From Saccharicrinis fermentans DSM 9555 = JCM 21142 (GTDB taxonomy: Bacteria; Bacteroidota; Bacteroidia; Bacteroidales; Marinilabiliaceae), in assembly GCF_000517085.1 (NCBI RefSeq), contig NZ_KI912107.1:2046398-2110397 (forward strand): a DNA stretch of 64,000 nucleotides, given 5' to 3'. Both the position numbers and the translations under genes were made by a program. The notes under the pieces are model-generated. The model was given only the letters and a program-made list of their open reading frames with translations. It was not told the DNA's origin and made no database searches. This document shows, one piece after another, positions 27,561 to 36,931 of the stretch (positions are counted from its first letter, which is position 1; each line of letters opens with the position of its first letter).

Positions 27561-30209
27561 ATGAAAATATTGACTTTTATTATCGTTTTAGCCAGCTTGA
27601 TTAGCTGTCAAAACAAATCAAAAACTTTATACCAAAACTCAGATTTTTCCATTTATCCTAACAAGGTAACCCAAGGCCCTTTTGTAGCAGAAGTACAACC
27701 CGATGGTTCCATTACCAGCAATTACAAAAGTCCCTCCAACCAACCACCCCAAAGAACCATAGAAATCAAATTCAGTATTAACCAAAAAGACAACGAATTA
27801 CCCTTTGCCACCAACCATCAAATTGTAGTGAAACCTAAAAATGGACAATATACCACGCCCCTGATTACTTTTGGGAAGCAATTCATTGATAAAGAGCCTG
27901 GTACACATGAAGCCCTAGAGTCCGACATCAGCATGACTGTAAAATTAGATATGAACCCTGTATTCCAATCTTTTGAAAAAGATGGATATTACCAAGACTT
28001 GAACGGGCATAAGATTTATAAGGAAGATTTTAAAGGTGTTTTTTTGGCTGGTAACATCACGCCCCTCAACTTTGATTTTGAAAACCTACAAGAAAACGTA
28101 CAGTTAAAAGACAGCAATAACGACCACATTTACGAACTTACTATAGACATTAACACCTTTGACCCCGATAGATACGTTAAGCCCCAATGGAAGCTTTCAA
28201 AGGATATTTCAAACTATCCACAATTAAAAAGCGACCATCAGTTAATAGAAGCATTGTACAACATGGCTTTGGAAGAGACTGTATTACTAAGCGAACAAGA
28301 CGGGACCTTTAGGACAGGTGCCAAATGGTCTGGAGTCTGGACGAGGGATGTAAGTTATTCTATCGTTTTAGGCATGGGCATGGTTGATATTCAAAGAGCT
28401 AAAAAATCGTTGTTAAAGAAAACAAACAGAAACAGGATTATTCAAGATACAGGATCAGGAGGGGCATGGCCAGTATCATCCGATAGAACAACCTGGGCTA
28501 TGGCTGCTTGGGAGATATATTTAATATCAGGCGATCCATTGTGGTTAGATTACTGTTATCAGGTGATCAGCAATAGCGTAGAAGACGACAGGATAGTGGT
28601 TTTTAACCCAGACTATGGATTGTACCGAGGAGAGTCATCATTTTTAGATTGGCGTATTCAAACCTACCCAAGATGGATGGACAATGTAGATATCTATAGT
28701 TCCATGAATCTGGGTACCAACCTGGTTCATTACCGAACCTTGCACATCCTATCAAAAATGGCTGAACTACAGAAACAAACAGTGCAAGCTGAAAAATATG
28801 CCCAATGGGCAGCCCAACTAAAAGAAGCCATCAACCAACATTTTTGGAATGAAGAAAAAGGATATTACTCCCAATACCTTTACGGCAGAAACTTCACATA
28901 CCATTCACCAAAATCCGAAGCACTTGGAGAGAGCTTCTCTGTACTATTTGATGTTGCCGATGACAGAAAGGCATCCGTGATTGAAAACACCCCTGTTCTT
29001 ACCTGGGGTATTCCTTGTGTATATCCGCAGATACCAGATATTCGACCATACCATAATAATGGAATCTGGCCTTTTGTACAATCCTTTTGGAATATGTCTG
29101 CGGCCAAAGCAGCAAACGAAACAGCCTTAGAACATGGACTAAGCGCCTTATACCGAGCATCTGCTATGTTTTTGACCAATAAAGAAAATATGGTGGCTGA
29201 GAACGGAGATTTCATAACAGCACTCAACTCTGACAGACAATTATGGAGTGTTGCAGGCAACTTGGGTATGGTATATAAAATATTGTTTGGTATTCAATTT
29301 ACGCCAGATAATAAAATTACTTTTTCGCCTTTTATCCCCCAAAGCTATCGTGGTGAAATGCAGTTAAGCAATTTAAAAATAAGAAACAAGGAGTTTACCA
29401 TTACCATTAACGGATACGGAAACCAAATAAAGACATTTATATTAGATGGCAAAGAAAGTGCTTTACATGAGGTGTCACTGGTGGGAAAAGCAAAGCATAC
29501 GATAGAAATAGAAATGGCCAATAAGACTATTGGAGGCCGCATAAACCTGGTGCACAACAAATTTCATTTAAACACCCCACAAGCACATATTCAAAAAAAC
29601 ACACTCATTTGGAACAAAATTGATGGTGCACAAGCATATGAGATCTTTAAAAACGGTCAACCATTAGAAACCTCCAAAGAAAACTATATCGATCAGCTAA
29701 TAACAAATGCCGAATATACAATCAGAGCCATCGATAAACAAGGTGACATGTCATTTTTAAGCGAACCTGTTTTATACAGTCCGGAATTAATTAGAACGAA
29801 TATTAAACCCTTTACCAAAGACAAAGGCCTTACTGTAGACGCATCTCCCAAAAACTTCATTGAAGTTTCCAAAACAAAAAACAGAACGCTGGAGTGGACA
29901 ACTTCTATTACGGAACCAGGCCATTACAAACTTTATTTTGAATATGCCAACGGCAATGGCCCTTGGAATACAGACAACAAGTGCGCCATCAGAACACTAT
30001 GGATTAACAACACCAAGGTAGCACCTATCATCATGGCGCAACGAGGCTTAAATGAATGGGCCAACATTGGCCATTCCAATATAATAGATGTTCAATTGAA
30101 AAAAAGTAAGAATACCTTTAAAATCAGCTTTGAGCCAGAGAACGAAAATATGAATTTTGATAACAACAAAGCTCTCATAGGAAATATGTGCATGATTAAA
30201 ACAGAATAA
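27561..30209 (+). CDS. Six-hairpin glycosidase lipoprotein
   Basis: 882 residues with a lipoprotein signal (MKILTFIIVLASLISC, acylated Cys C16). Beta-rich N-terminal domain to about 215, then an (alpha/alpha)6 barrel of roughly 220-600 with the motifs GVWTRDVSYSIVLGMG (likely acid Asp), GLYRGESSFLDWR and DNVDIYSSMNLGTNLVHYRT. A fibronectin-like module follows (about 660-745), and then a C-terminal jelly-roll CBM-like module. The fold matches the clan of GH63/GH78-type six-hairpin enzymes; the exact substrate is not readable. Likely periplasm- or surface-facing. It converges with the Omp85 gene. Possible role in polysaccharide use, with the GH2 enzyme 3 kb downstream. Confidence 0.8.
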   Translation: MKILTFIIVLASLISCQNKSKTLYQNSDFSIYPNKVTQGPFVAEVQPDGSITSNYKSPSNQPPQRTIEIKFSINQKDNELPFATNHQIVVKPKNGQYTTPLITFGKQFIDKEPGTHEALESDISMTVKLDMNPVFQSFEKDGYYQDLNGHKIYKEDFKGVFLAGNITPLNFDFENLQENVQLKDSNNDHIYELTIDINTFDPDRYVKPQWKLSKDISNYPQLKSDHQLIEALYNMALEETVLLSEQDGTFRTGAKWSGVWTRDVSYSIVLGMGMVDIQRAKKSLLKKTNRNRIIQDTGSGGAWPVSSDRTTWAMAAWEIYLISGDPLWLDYCYQVISNSVEDDRIVVFNPDYGLYRGESSFLDWRIQTYPRWMDNVDIYSSMNLGTNLVHYRTLHILSKMAELQKQTVQAEKYAQWAAQLKEAINQHFWNEEKGYYSQYLYGRNFTYHSPKSEALGESFSVLFDVADDRKASVIENTPVLTWGIPCVYPQIPDIRPYHNNGIWPFVQSFWNMSAAKAANETALEHGLSALYRASAMFLTNKENMVAENGDFITALNSDRQLWSVAGNLGMVYKILFGIQFTPDNKITFSPFIPQSYRGEMQLSNLKIRNKEFTITINGYGNQIKTFILDGKESALHEVSLVGKAKHTIEIEMANKTIGGRINLVHNKFHLNTPQAHIQKNTLIWNKIDGAQAYEIFKNGQPLETSKENYIDQLITNAEYTIRAIDKQGDMSFLSEPVLYSPELIRTNIKPFTKDKGLTVDASPKNFIEVSKTKNRTLEWTTSITEPGHYKLYFEYANGNGPWNTDNKCAIRTLWINNTKVAPIIMAQRGLNEWANIGHSNIIDVQLKKSKNTFKISFEPENENMNFDNNKALIGNMCMIKTE

Positions 30210-30224
30210 TATGGGCTCCAATAA

Positions 30225-31382
30225 CTAAAAAGCTTCGCTAATGGATAGGTATAAACCTCTATTATCTTTCCCAAAACCATAATCCATGCGAACATTCAAT
30301 CGGGGTTGGATTTCATATCTGACCCCGACCCCAAAATTAGTCAGCCATTGATTCATATAGCTGTAAGATGGAGCAACCGAGCCAATGCCTACCCAACTCA
30401 CAAAACCCCAAGAACTGTTATAATTTCCTTGTCGATTGCTTGTACGTCGTGAGAACATATGACGGTATTCCATGATTCCAAAAAACATACTCTTATCTCT
30501 AAACCTACCCATTTGATATCCACGTAGATCAAACATTGTTCCTAAATACGGTAACTCAGTCCAAGGCACCGATCCGTCTGCGTAAATACTTTTGGCCTGC
30601 ATAGCCAGCGTTTTTCTGTAAGCCAATGAAAAATACTTGCGTGCATCTATGGTTAACTTAGTAAATTGATGTCCGGAGAGATTAATAATCTTGTTATATT
30701 CAGAAAATGCGATACTAAACAAGCTACCATCATGCGCATTTTGCACATTATCACGACTATCGTACTCTATCACAAAACCCAAACCTACATTTGATATATC
30801 TGTTCCATACTGATTTACATATACTTCTTGAGTCATAAAATCATTGAGCAGAGTAGCACTGGTGTTATTAACATCATAGCTCAAACCAAGGAAAAGACTG
30901 TTGGTTATTTTTTTTACAACCTGTCCTTCAAAAGACCACCATTGACGATGATAATTCGTAGTTTGATTAGAACTGGAACTGCGATTACCGGCTTCGTACC
31001 CTACCCCCCAATAATTATCTGGCATATCCCTATAATAAAAACGTCCCAGTATTCTATACTTATCATCTTTACCATATAAATAAGGAAAACACGAAAAAGA
31101 AATGGAATTATTGGTACTGTAGCCCAACGAAAAAGGAATACTTGATCTTCCCAAAATAGGATTATCTGCTTGCACTTTAAACGAAATCAATGCACCTGCT
31201 GTCATCATCAACTCCAATTCTGGAGAATAAGAAGGAGCAATATATGGCGTAAGCATAAAATTTTTTACCAAACCAGCATTTGTTAAAGAATCTGTACTAG
31301 ACTGCGCTATTGTTGAATGCAAACAAATACTCCAACAAGCTAAAAAACATATAACAACACTAAACTTTCCCAAAGAAAACAT
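30225..31382 (-). CDS. Omp85/BamA-family outer-membrane beta-barrel protein
   Basis: 385 residues, signal peptide (FSVVICFLACWSICLHSTIA) and a beta-barrel ending in F (LYLSISEAF), the outer-membrane signature. The barrel contains the Omp85 lock motif LRGYQMGRFRDK (the RGY of strand 6 loop) and an amphipathic strand pattern throughout. There is no room for POTRA domains, so it is a barrel-only member (D15/BamA C-terminal family). Such single-barrel proteins are common in Bacteroidota with unknown clients. It is convergent with the glycosidase gene, leaving 15 bp between them. Confidence 0.85.
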   Translation of the reverse strand: MFSLGKFSVVICFLACWSICLHSTIAQSSTDSLTNAGLVKNFMLTPYIAPSYSPELELMMTAGALISFKVQADNPILGRSSIPFSLGYSTNNSISFSCFPYLYGKDDKYRILGRFYYRDMPDNYWGVGYEAGNRSSSSNQTTNYHRQWWSFEGQVVKKITNSLFLGLSYDVNNTSATLLNDFMTQEVYVNQYGTDISNVGLGFVIEYDSRDNVQNAHDGSLFSIAFSEYNKIINLSGHQFTKLTIDARKYFSLAYRKTLAMQAKSIYADGSVPWTELPYLGTMFDLRGYQMGRFRDKSMFFGIMEYRHMFSRRTSNRQGNYNSSWGFVSWVGIGSVAPSYSYMNQWLTNFGVGVRYEIQPRLNVRMDYGFGKDNRGLYLSISEAF

Positions 31383-31478
31383 TTACCTCAACCAAATATA
31401 CCACCAAACATACCAAAGATACGCAATATACACATTTCAACAATACATCCAATAAAATACCCAACAACCTGTCAATAG

Positions 31479-31510
31479 GCCGCAGGGTTGATCAGGACTT
31501 TAGCCCCGGG
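31479..31510 (+). repeat. Dispersed repeat family R5, copy 2
   Basis: GCCGCAGGGTTGATCAGGAC then TTTAGCCCCGGG, homologous to the minus strand of 19341-19373. Confidence 0.55.
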
Positions 31511-31544
31511 ATCCGCATTGCCCTTGGCAAAAAACTGAGAACCC

Positions 31545-31593
31545 ACAAAATGCATTATAAAATCTATTACAAGGATTCTAATGCATCCTCCGG
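31545..31593 (+). repeat. R1 repeat, short foldback remnant E
   Basis: AAAATGCATTATAAA and ATTCTAATGCATCCTCCGG look like the two R1 ends with almost the entire interior deleted. Immediately outside is GGGTTGAATCAACAAG, like the flank of copies B and D. Confidence 0.5.
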
Positions 31594-31644
31594 GTTGAAT
31601 CAACAAGATATTCCGATACATATACCAAATTTAATAATCATTAA

Positions 31645-33166
31645 TTCTACTTTAACAGATTAAAATGATCACTGAAAAAACGATAATTTAGTATTGTTTT
31701 TCTTTCGTAATAAACAGTAAATTAGTATATTGCAATTGAAACAAAGAACAAAACTCAAGTTTGCAATGGGTAACGGGCGAAAAACTTAAAAAAATATACG
31801 AATAATGGTAAAACACTGCTAGCGGTCAACAACCGACTTGAAGTGTATTTATCTGAATTTCAGCACCATTTTAAAAATAGAACAAAATCCAACTTCGACA
31901 AAGCTACTCAATACGTCGAAGGTCTAGCTTTAAGCGATTTGAAAAACATCGAACGCATCACTGAGACATTAAACGCAGACTACCATAAGATGCAGCATTT
32001 TATCACCGAATCCAATTGGGATGCAAGAGCTGTCATCGACCAAATAGCAAATCAGGTAGACCAATCACTCCCAAACCAAAAATTAAAAGGATTACTCATA
32101 GACGAAAGCGGATGGGTGAAAAAAGGTGACAAAAGCATTGGTGTTGATCACCAGTATTGCGGGAACGTTGGGAAGACTGCAAACTCGCAGGTTGCAGTTT
32201 TTGGTTGCTTGTGCACGGACAAATATGCAGCGTTGGTCGACACGAGACTGTACCTTCCAAGGTCATGGTGTACTAACAACGCCAGGTGTGAAACTGCTGG
32301 CATCCCCAAAGAGGACAGGGTTTTCAAGACAAAACCGGAGCTGGCTACAGATATTGTGAAGCACCAACTGGAAATGGGTATCGAGTTCGATTACGTTGGG
32401 GGGGATGGACTTTATGGCAATGACCTTGCGTTTACCCGTTCGGTTGAGGATATGGGTTTGGTGTACATGCTTGACATTCATAGCGATCAAAAAATCCACC
32501 TTGAAAAACCAGAACTACATATTCCAGAGCGAAAGAGCAATCGTGGGCGCCCACCCAAAAGGCCGAAGGCAAGCACCCCATCGGTAAACGCTAACGAATA
32601 TATAGAAACGCTTACAAACAAGGACTGGAAAAAGCTTGACATTCGTGATTCTGCCAAGGGAAAGCTGAAGGGATTGTTCCATTTTAAGACAGTTTACATT
32701 TGGGATAAGGTTCAGAACATTGTTGAGAAACGGTTGCTGGTCATTTCGAAAAGAAAGACAAAGCAGGGAGTAGAAATAAAATATTCGTTCACTAACGCAG
32801 AACTTGCTCAATACACGCATCAGGCGCTGGCATACATGCAGGCACAACGCTTTTTCATTGAGCATAGCTTCAAAGAGCAAAAACAGATAGTAGGCTTGGA
32901 TCAGTTCCAAACCCGCAAATGGCTGTCATGGCATCACCAAGTAGCCCTCAACTTAATGGTGGGCAGCTTTATGCTGAAAGAAAAACTATTGAATCAAGAC
33001 GAAGTCCCATTGTTGTCGGCAAGAGACATTATGGATTTTATGGTATACAAATTTTATCGTGAAATGACCGATGAACGGATGCTGGAAAAACTGCAGCAGC
33101 GACATGAAAAGCGACAGCGTGACATAGACCTCTGTTATTCAAAGCAATAAATCTGTTAAAGTAGAA
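31645..33166 (+). mobile_element. Complete IS701-type insertion sequence, 1522 bp
   Basis: Perfect 17 bp terminal inverted repeats: TTCTACTTTAACAGATT at 31645-31661 and its complement at 33150-33166. The element is flanked on both sides by TTAA (31641-31644 and 33167-33170), a 4 bp target duplication of the size this family makes. It holds one transposase gene, whose stop codon overlaps the right repeat by one base. No frameshift or internal stop, so it looks intact and recent. It inserted between the Omp85 gene and the GH2 gene, 120 bp before the GH2 start. Confidence 0.92.
31843..33150 (+). CDS. IS701-family DDE transposase
   Basis: 435 residues if the GTG at 31843 is the start; the frame is open back to 31774 with no ATG, so the true start may be a little upstream. 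The family signature is GLLIDESGWVKKGDKSIGVD followed by HQYCGNVGKTANSQVAVFG, containing the first catalytic Asp. The second is in YVGGDGLYGND, and the Glu lies in FIEHSFKEQKQIVGLDQFQ, as expected for the DDE fold. It cuts and pastes the element at its terminal repeats. Codon use has more G/C at third positions than neighbours in the middle part, in line with foreign origin. Confidence 0.93.
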   Translation: MYLSEFQHHFKNRTKSNFDKATQYVEGLALSDLKNIERITETLNADYHKMQHFITESNWDARAVIDQIANQVDQSLPNQKLKGLLIDESGWVKKGDKSIGVDHQYCGNVGKTANSQVAVFGCLCTDKYAALVDTRLYLPRSWCTNNARCETAGIPKEDRVFKTKPELATDIVKHQLEMGIEFDYVGGDGLYGNDLAFTRSVEDMGLVYMLDIHSDQKIHLEKPELHIPERKSNRGRPPKRPKASTPSVNANEYIETLTNKDWKKLDIRDSAKGKLKGLFHFKTVYIWDKVQNIVEKRLLVISKRKTKQGVEIKYSFTNAELAQYTHQALAYMQAQRFFIEHSFKEQKQIVGLDQFQTRKWLSWHHQVALNLMVGSFMLKEKLLNQDEVPLLSARDIMDFMVYKFYREMTDERMLEKLQQRHEKRQRDIDLCYSKQ

Positions 33167-33286
33167 TTAAATACACCTAACTTATTACAGAAGCAATTCT
33201 CCCCCACATTGTCATTAATTTGTAACCCTAGAATAAATGAAATAGCCATAAATTGTGGCCATAAATTAACTTCAATTGATAATATA

Positions 33287-36208
33287 ATGTCTAAAACAAA
33301 TCTACTTTTAGCCTTACTTATTCTGGTCACCAATGCATTTTCACAGAATAAGCAATTACCGTATGGCTATCCTGATTCTAATCGGAAAAAAGAATGTATC
33401 AACACAGGTTGGAAATTTCACTTGGGGGAACCAGAAGCTCATTACTACAAAAAAGAAACCGATGATTCAAAATGGGAAAACATCAGTATACCACACACCC
33501 TAAAGCCCACTTCATTAACACTGGATTTTAGCACTGACACCAAGGATCAGCCAACCTTTCACCGCAGCGTAGGTTGGTACCGAAAATATATTCAAGTAAG
33601 TGCTACAGCCCGCAAAAAAATATTTCTTGAATTTGAAGGAGCACATCAGGTAACCGATTTATGGGTGAACGGTAAACATGTGGGACAGTTTGCAGTGACA
33701 GGTTACACTCCCTTTCACTTTGACATTTCAGATTATGTGCAAAGAGGAAAAGAAAACTTGATTACTCTGATGGTAGACAACCGAAGGAACGAGAACATAC
33801 CACCAGATGCCGGTCCCTTTGACTATGTAAAATTCAGTGGCCTTTATCGCGATGTGTACCTGGTTGAAACCGACCCTGTGCACATTACTTATAATTGGGA
33901 GAAAACCAACGCAGGTATCACCATCACCACACCAAGTGTGGATCCCATAAATATGAATGCAACCATTCATATTAAAACATTTGTTCGAAACGAAAATACC
34001 ACCCCCAAGAACTGTGAAGTCATCAATAGAATTATTGATAAGCAAGGGGTTGTAGTACTCAAGTTAGTTTCAAGCCAAGAAATCGCCCCTGGTAGCGATA
34101 TAGAATTTAGCCAGATTGGTGGTATTGAGGATGACCTTCACCTTTGGGATACCCATCATCCATATCTATATCGCGTGAACACAGAAGTGAGAGTGGACGG
34201 AAAAAGTGCTGATTGCCTTGAGAATAGACTTGGTATCAGAACTTTTAGACTAGATAATAAAAAAGGCTTTATGCTGAATGAGAAACCCATTGATCTCATT
34301 GGCTTTAATCGTCATCAGCACTATGGATATCTGGGCGACGCACTTCCCAACTCACTACATTACAAAGACATGCTTCAATTCAAACAACTTGGATTTAATG
34401 TAATGCGCACAGCCCACTATCCACAAGACAATGCCATTATGGAAGCTTGTGATGAGTTAGGTATACTGGTATACGAAGAAGCCCCTACCTGGATAACCAT
34501 GAACAACACCAAACGCTGGTTTGCTAATCTAGAAACGGCAGCCCGTAGAATGGTTCGTAATCACCGTAACCATCCTTCTATCGTGATCTGGGGAGCAGGA
34601 ATCAACCACCGTGGCTATGTACCACAAATTCATTACGCAATCAAACAAGAAGACCCCAATCGTTTAACGGCGTCACAAAGTGCGCGTTGGACAGGATGGC
34701 AGGCATCCGGACTAACAGATATCAATGCCAATATGCTCTACGGTCCGTTTATCTGGGATCGCTCAGAGCCCATGCTTGCCATGGAGGGTCATTCAGGTCC
34801 CCAAGAGGTAGCAATTCATAAACGAGATCCTAAAATGACAGGAATCATCTCATGGACAGCCCACGCATACTACACCTTCCACCCTACACACGCCAAATAC
34901 AAGAGCATGAAGGACAGAACCAGAAGTGGAGCGATGACTATTTTTCGCCAACCTAAAAAAGGGCTTCTATGGTATCCTTCAGAAATGAGAAAAGAACCTT
35001 TTTTACATATTGAACAAGATTGGAAAAAAGATATCAAGATACTTGAGGTATATTCAAATGCAGACGAAGTTGAACTATTTGTCAACGGAGAATCCTATTT
35101 AAGACAAACACCATCAAGTGATTCTGTATACATTGGCTTAGACCATCCACCTTATCATTTTCAAATATCCAACTATGAAGCAGGAGAGTTAAAAGCAGTT
35201 GGCTACAAAGATGGAAAAGAATTTGTATCGCAAACAATCCGCACACCCGGTAAAGCAAAAAAACTACAACTAATTATCGATACCATTGGTCGTAAATTTG
35301 AAGCTGATGGTTCAGATATTTTAGTAGCATACGCCAGAGTATTAGACAATAATGGAACATGGGTCAAAGATTCCGTTGGTGAGGTAAGCTTCTCAATAAC
35401 TGGTCCGGCAAAGATATATGGTAATGATGCCAACATAAATGCCAACCCTATGTTTATTGAAACAGGAGAAGCCCCTATATTAATTCAGGCAGGAACCAAT
35501 CCTGGCAAAATAACTCTAAGAGCCAAAAGCAAAGGATTAAAATCAGCAACAGCCACATTCAGATCGGTTACCAAAGAAAATGATATGATACTGGCCAATG
35601 CACAAGCCATCTATGATTTTGAACGTTTAAGAGTTGACCTGGGAGCAAAAGATCAACTCATACAATTTGGTTGGACACCATGGAGCTCCACAGACAACCA
35701 ACCATCCTCCATTCATCTGGAAGCCTTCGGAGGTATTGATGCCAGCATTAAAACCAACTCCGACAACGGAGTTTTGCGTTGGCTTGGAGAAATGAATGTT
35801 ATTGGAAAATATGGATTTGCATATGGCGAAGGAGTCCTGGGCATTGATCCAAAGGGCATGACACTTGAATTTATGCATTTACCCAAGGGTGTTTATAAAT
35901 TAACAACATGGCATCACGCACCCCGCACCAACAGCGACTTGATGGATACCAATGTGGATAAACTCAAAAAATTACAAATCCATAAATTGCCATATGCCCA
36001 AGAAATATATATCCAGGCAGATGACAAAGAAGTATCCAGAGTGCAAACTACAGAAGGTAAAGAAATGCAATTTTCTCCGGTGGCAACAGCCGAAACCATT
36101 CTTGTTTCAGACGGAACTAATCCGGTAAGAATTGTGTTTAAAGACGGACAAAGTAACAAAGGTGTTTGGCTAAATGCATTCGAACTATCAGAATGGTTTA
36201 ATAAATAG
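33287..36208 (+). CDS. GH2-family beta-galactosidase-like glycosidase
   Basis: 973 residues from MSKTNLLLALLILVTNAFSQ, which gives a proper signal peptide; the upstream frame start would spoil it. GH2 layout: sugar-binding jelly roll (20-200, LEFEGAHQVTDLWVNGKHVG), Ig-like (200-320), TIM barrel (320-590, with IDLIGFNRHQHYGYLGDALP and NVMRTAHYPQDNAIMEACDE), then Ig-like domains and a C-terminal malectin-like module (about 790-970). Nucleophile candidate E500 (MLAMEGHSGP). The acid/base site, normally Asn-Glu, reads WGAGINHRG with H441, so it is atypical. Likely acts on galactose- or glucuronide-containing polysaccharide outside the cytoplasm. Confidence 0.88.
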   Translation: MSKTNLLLALLILVTNAFSQNKQLPYGYPDSNRKKECINTGWKFHLGEPEAHYYKKETDDSKWENISIPHTLKPTSLTLDFSTDTKDQPTFHRSVGWYRKYIQVSATARKKIFLEFEGAHQVTDLWVNGKHVGQFAVTGYTPFHFDISDYVQRGKENLITLMVDNRRNENIPPDAGPFDYVKFSGLYRDVYLVETDPVHITYNWEKTNAGITITTPSVDPINMNATIHIKTFVRNENTTPKNCEVINRIIDKQGVVVLKLVSSQEIAPGSDIEFSQIGGIEDDLHLWDTHHPYLYRVNTEVRVDGKSADCLENRLGIRTFRLDNKKGFMLNEKPIDLIGFNRHQHYGYLGDALPNSLHYKDMLQFKQLGFNVMRTAHYPQDNAIMEACDELGILVYEEAPTWITMNNTKRWFANLETAARRMVRNHRNHPSIVIWGAGINHRGYVPQIHYAIKQEDPNRLTASQSARWTGWQASGLTDINANMLYGPFIWDRSEPMLAMEGHSGPQEVAIHKRDPKMTGIISWTAHAYYTFHPTHAKYKSMKDRTRSGAMTIFRQPKKGLLWYPSEMRKEPFLHIEQDWKKDIKILEVYSNADEVELFVNGESYLRQTPSSDSVYIGLDHPPYHFQISNYEAGELKAVGYKDGKEFVSQTIRTPGKAKKLQLIIDTIGRKFEADGSDILVAYARVLDNNGTWVKDSVGEVSFSITGPAKIYGNDANINANPMFIETGEAPILIQAGTNPGKITLRAKSKGLKSATATFRSVTKENDMILANAQAIYDFERLRVDLGAKDQLIQFGWTPWSSTDNQPSSIHLEAFGGIDASIKTNSDNGVLRWLGEMNVIGKYGFAYGEGVLGIDPKGMTLEFMHLPKGVYKLTTWHHAPRTNSDLMDTNVDKLKKLQIHKLPYAQEIYIQADDKEVSRVQTTEGKEMQFSPVATAETILVSDGTNPVRIVFKDGQSNKGVWLNAFELSEWFNK

Positions 36209-36268
36209 TATTGCGCGTTCAATCGTCGAAATGCATTGAAATACGATTACCAATTAAAAGTAAACTAT

Positions 36269-36312
36269 CCATGGTGAGCGGAGAAATCCCTAAAACCTCC
36301 CACTCACCATGG
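36269..36312 (+). terminator. Hairpin after the GH2 gene
   Basis: 10 bp stem CCATGGTGAG / CTCACCATGG with a 24 nt loop, 60 bp past the GH2 stop. Loop is long and no T-run is tight behind it, so moderate confidence. Confidence 0.5.
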
Positions 36313-36489
36313 TATTAATTATTCGATCAATACAAAATAATGACAGCCCTTGGTATGGCAAAACAAACGCAGCATTAATTACCTATAAATAAAGCCACTA
36401 TCACTCACATAAATCAATTCTCTTGCTTCTTTTATGATTTATTAAGATGATTTTAACAAATTCAACTTACCTCAGCAATTAGATTATAT

Positions 36490-36497
36490 TACATTTG
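36490..36497 (+). promoter_or_regulatory. Bacteroidota -7 promoter box before the nhaD-trkH group
   Basis: TACATTTG is an exact TAnnTTTG match, 17 bp before the ATG at 36515. No good -33 TTTG at the standard spacing. Confidence 0.4.
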
Positions 36498-36514
36498 TGC
36501 GATTTTCATCAACC

Positions 36515-36838
36515 ATGAGCACATTAACGTTACATATTTTCATTTGCCTTTTTAGTTTGTGGCAGTCGGATCAATTGCCAGATGAAGGTTTCTCGGCAAA
36601 TCATTGTACCGATTGCTACTTCGACTTTGTGTTTGACTCAATATCAGACTCTACAAGTCCGGTTGATTTAAATGACAAAAAGAAACACAAAGCAGTTTAC
36701 CCTGTTTATAAGGATTCTCATGTTTGCTATCTGCAACATGTACCCCTTTGCATATGCTTTGCAGCAAGCCCTACCCTCTCCTGTTCAATTCTGTTTGAAT
36801 CAGACACTTCTCCACCCATCTCATTATATATTTCATAG
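36515..36838 (+). CDS. Small cysteine-containing secreted protein, unknown
   Basis: 107 residues from the ATG at 36515 (a GTG 18 bp upstream overlaps the promoter box). The first 16 residues (MSTLTLHIFICLFSLW) could be a short signal or membrane anchor. Seven cysteines are scattered (NHCTDCYF, SHVCYLQHVPLCICF, LSCSIL), and the middle is acidic then basic. Codon use looks like that of real genes here, and a TAnnTTTG box lies just upstream. It precedes nhaD by 93 bp. No family recognised. Metal binding is possible from the cysteines but is not shown. Confidence 0.45.
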   Translation: MSTLTLHIFICLFSLWQSDQLPDEGFSANHCTDCYFDFVFDSISDSTSPVDLNDKKKHKAVYPVYKDSHVCYLQHVPLCICFAASPTLSCSILFESDTSPPISLYIS

Positions 36839-36931
36839 AAAGAGCTAAGCGCTCCTTATTTTTTTATTAAAATCCTACATGGCTAAGAGAGGGCTGTGTA
36901 GACATACCTTAACATTATAATACTTATATCA

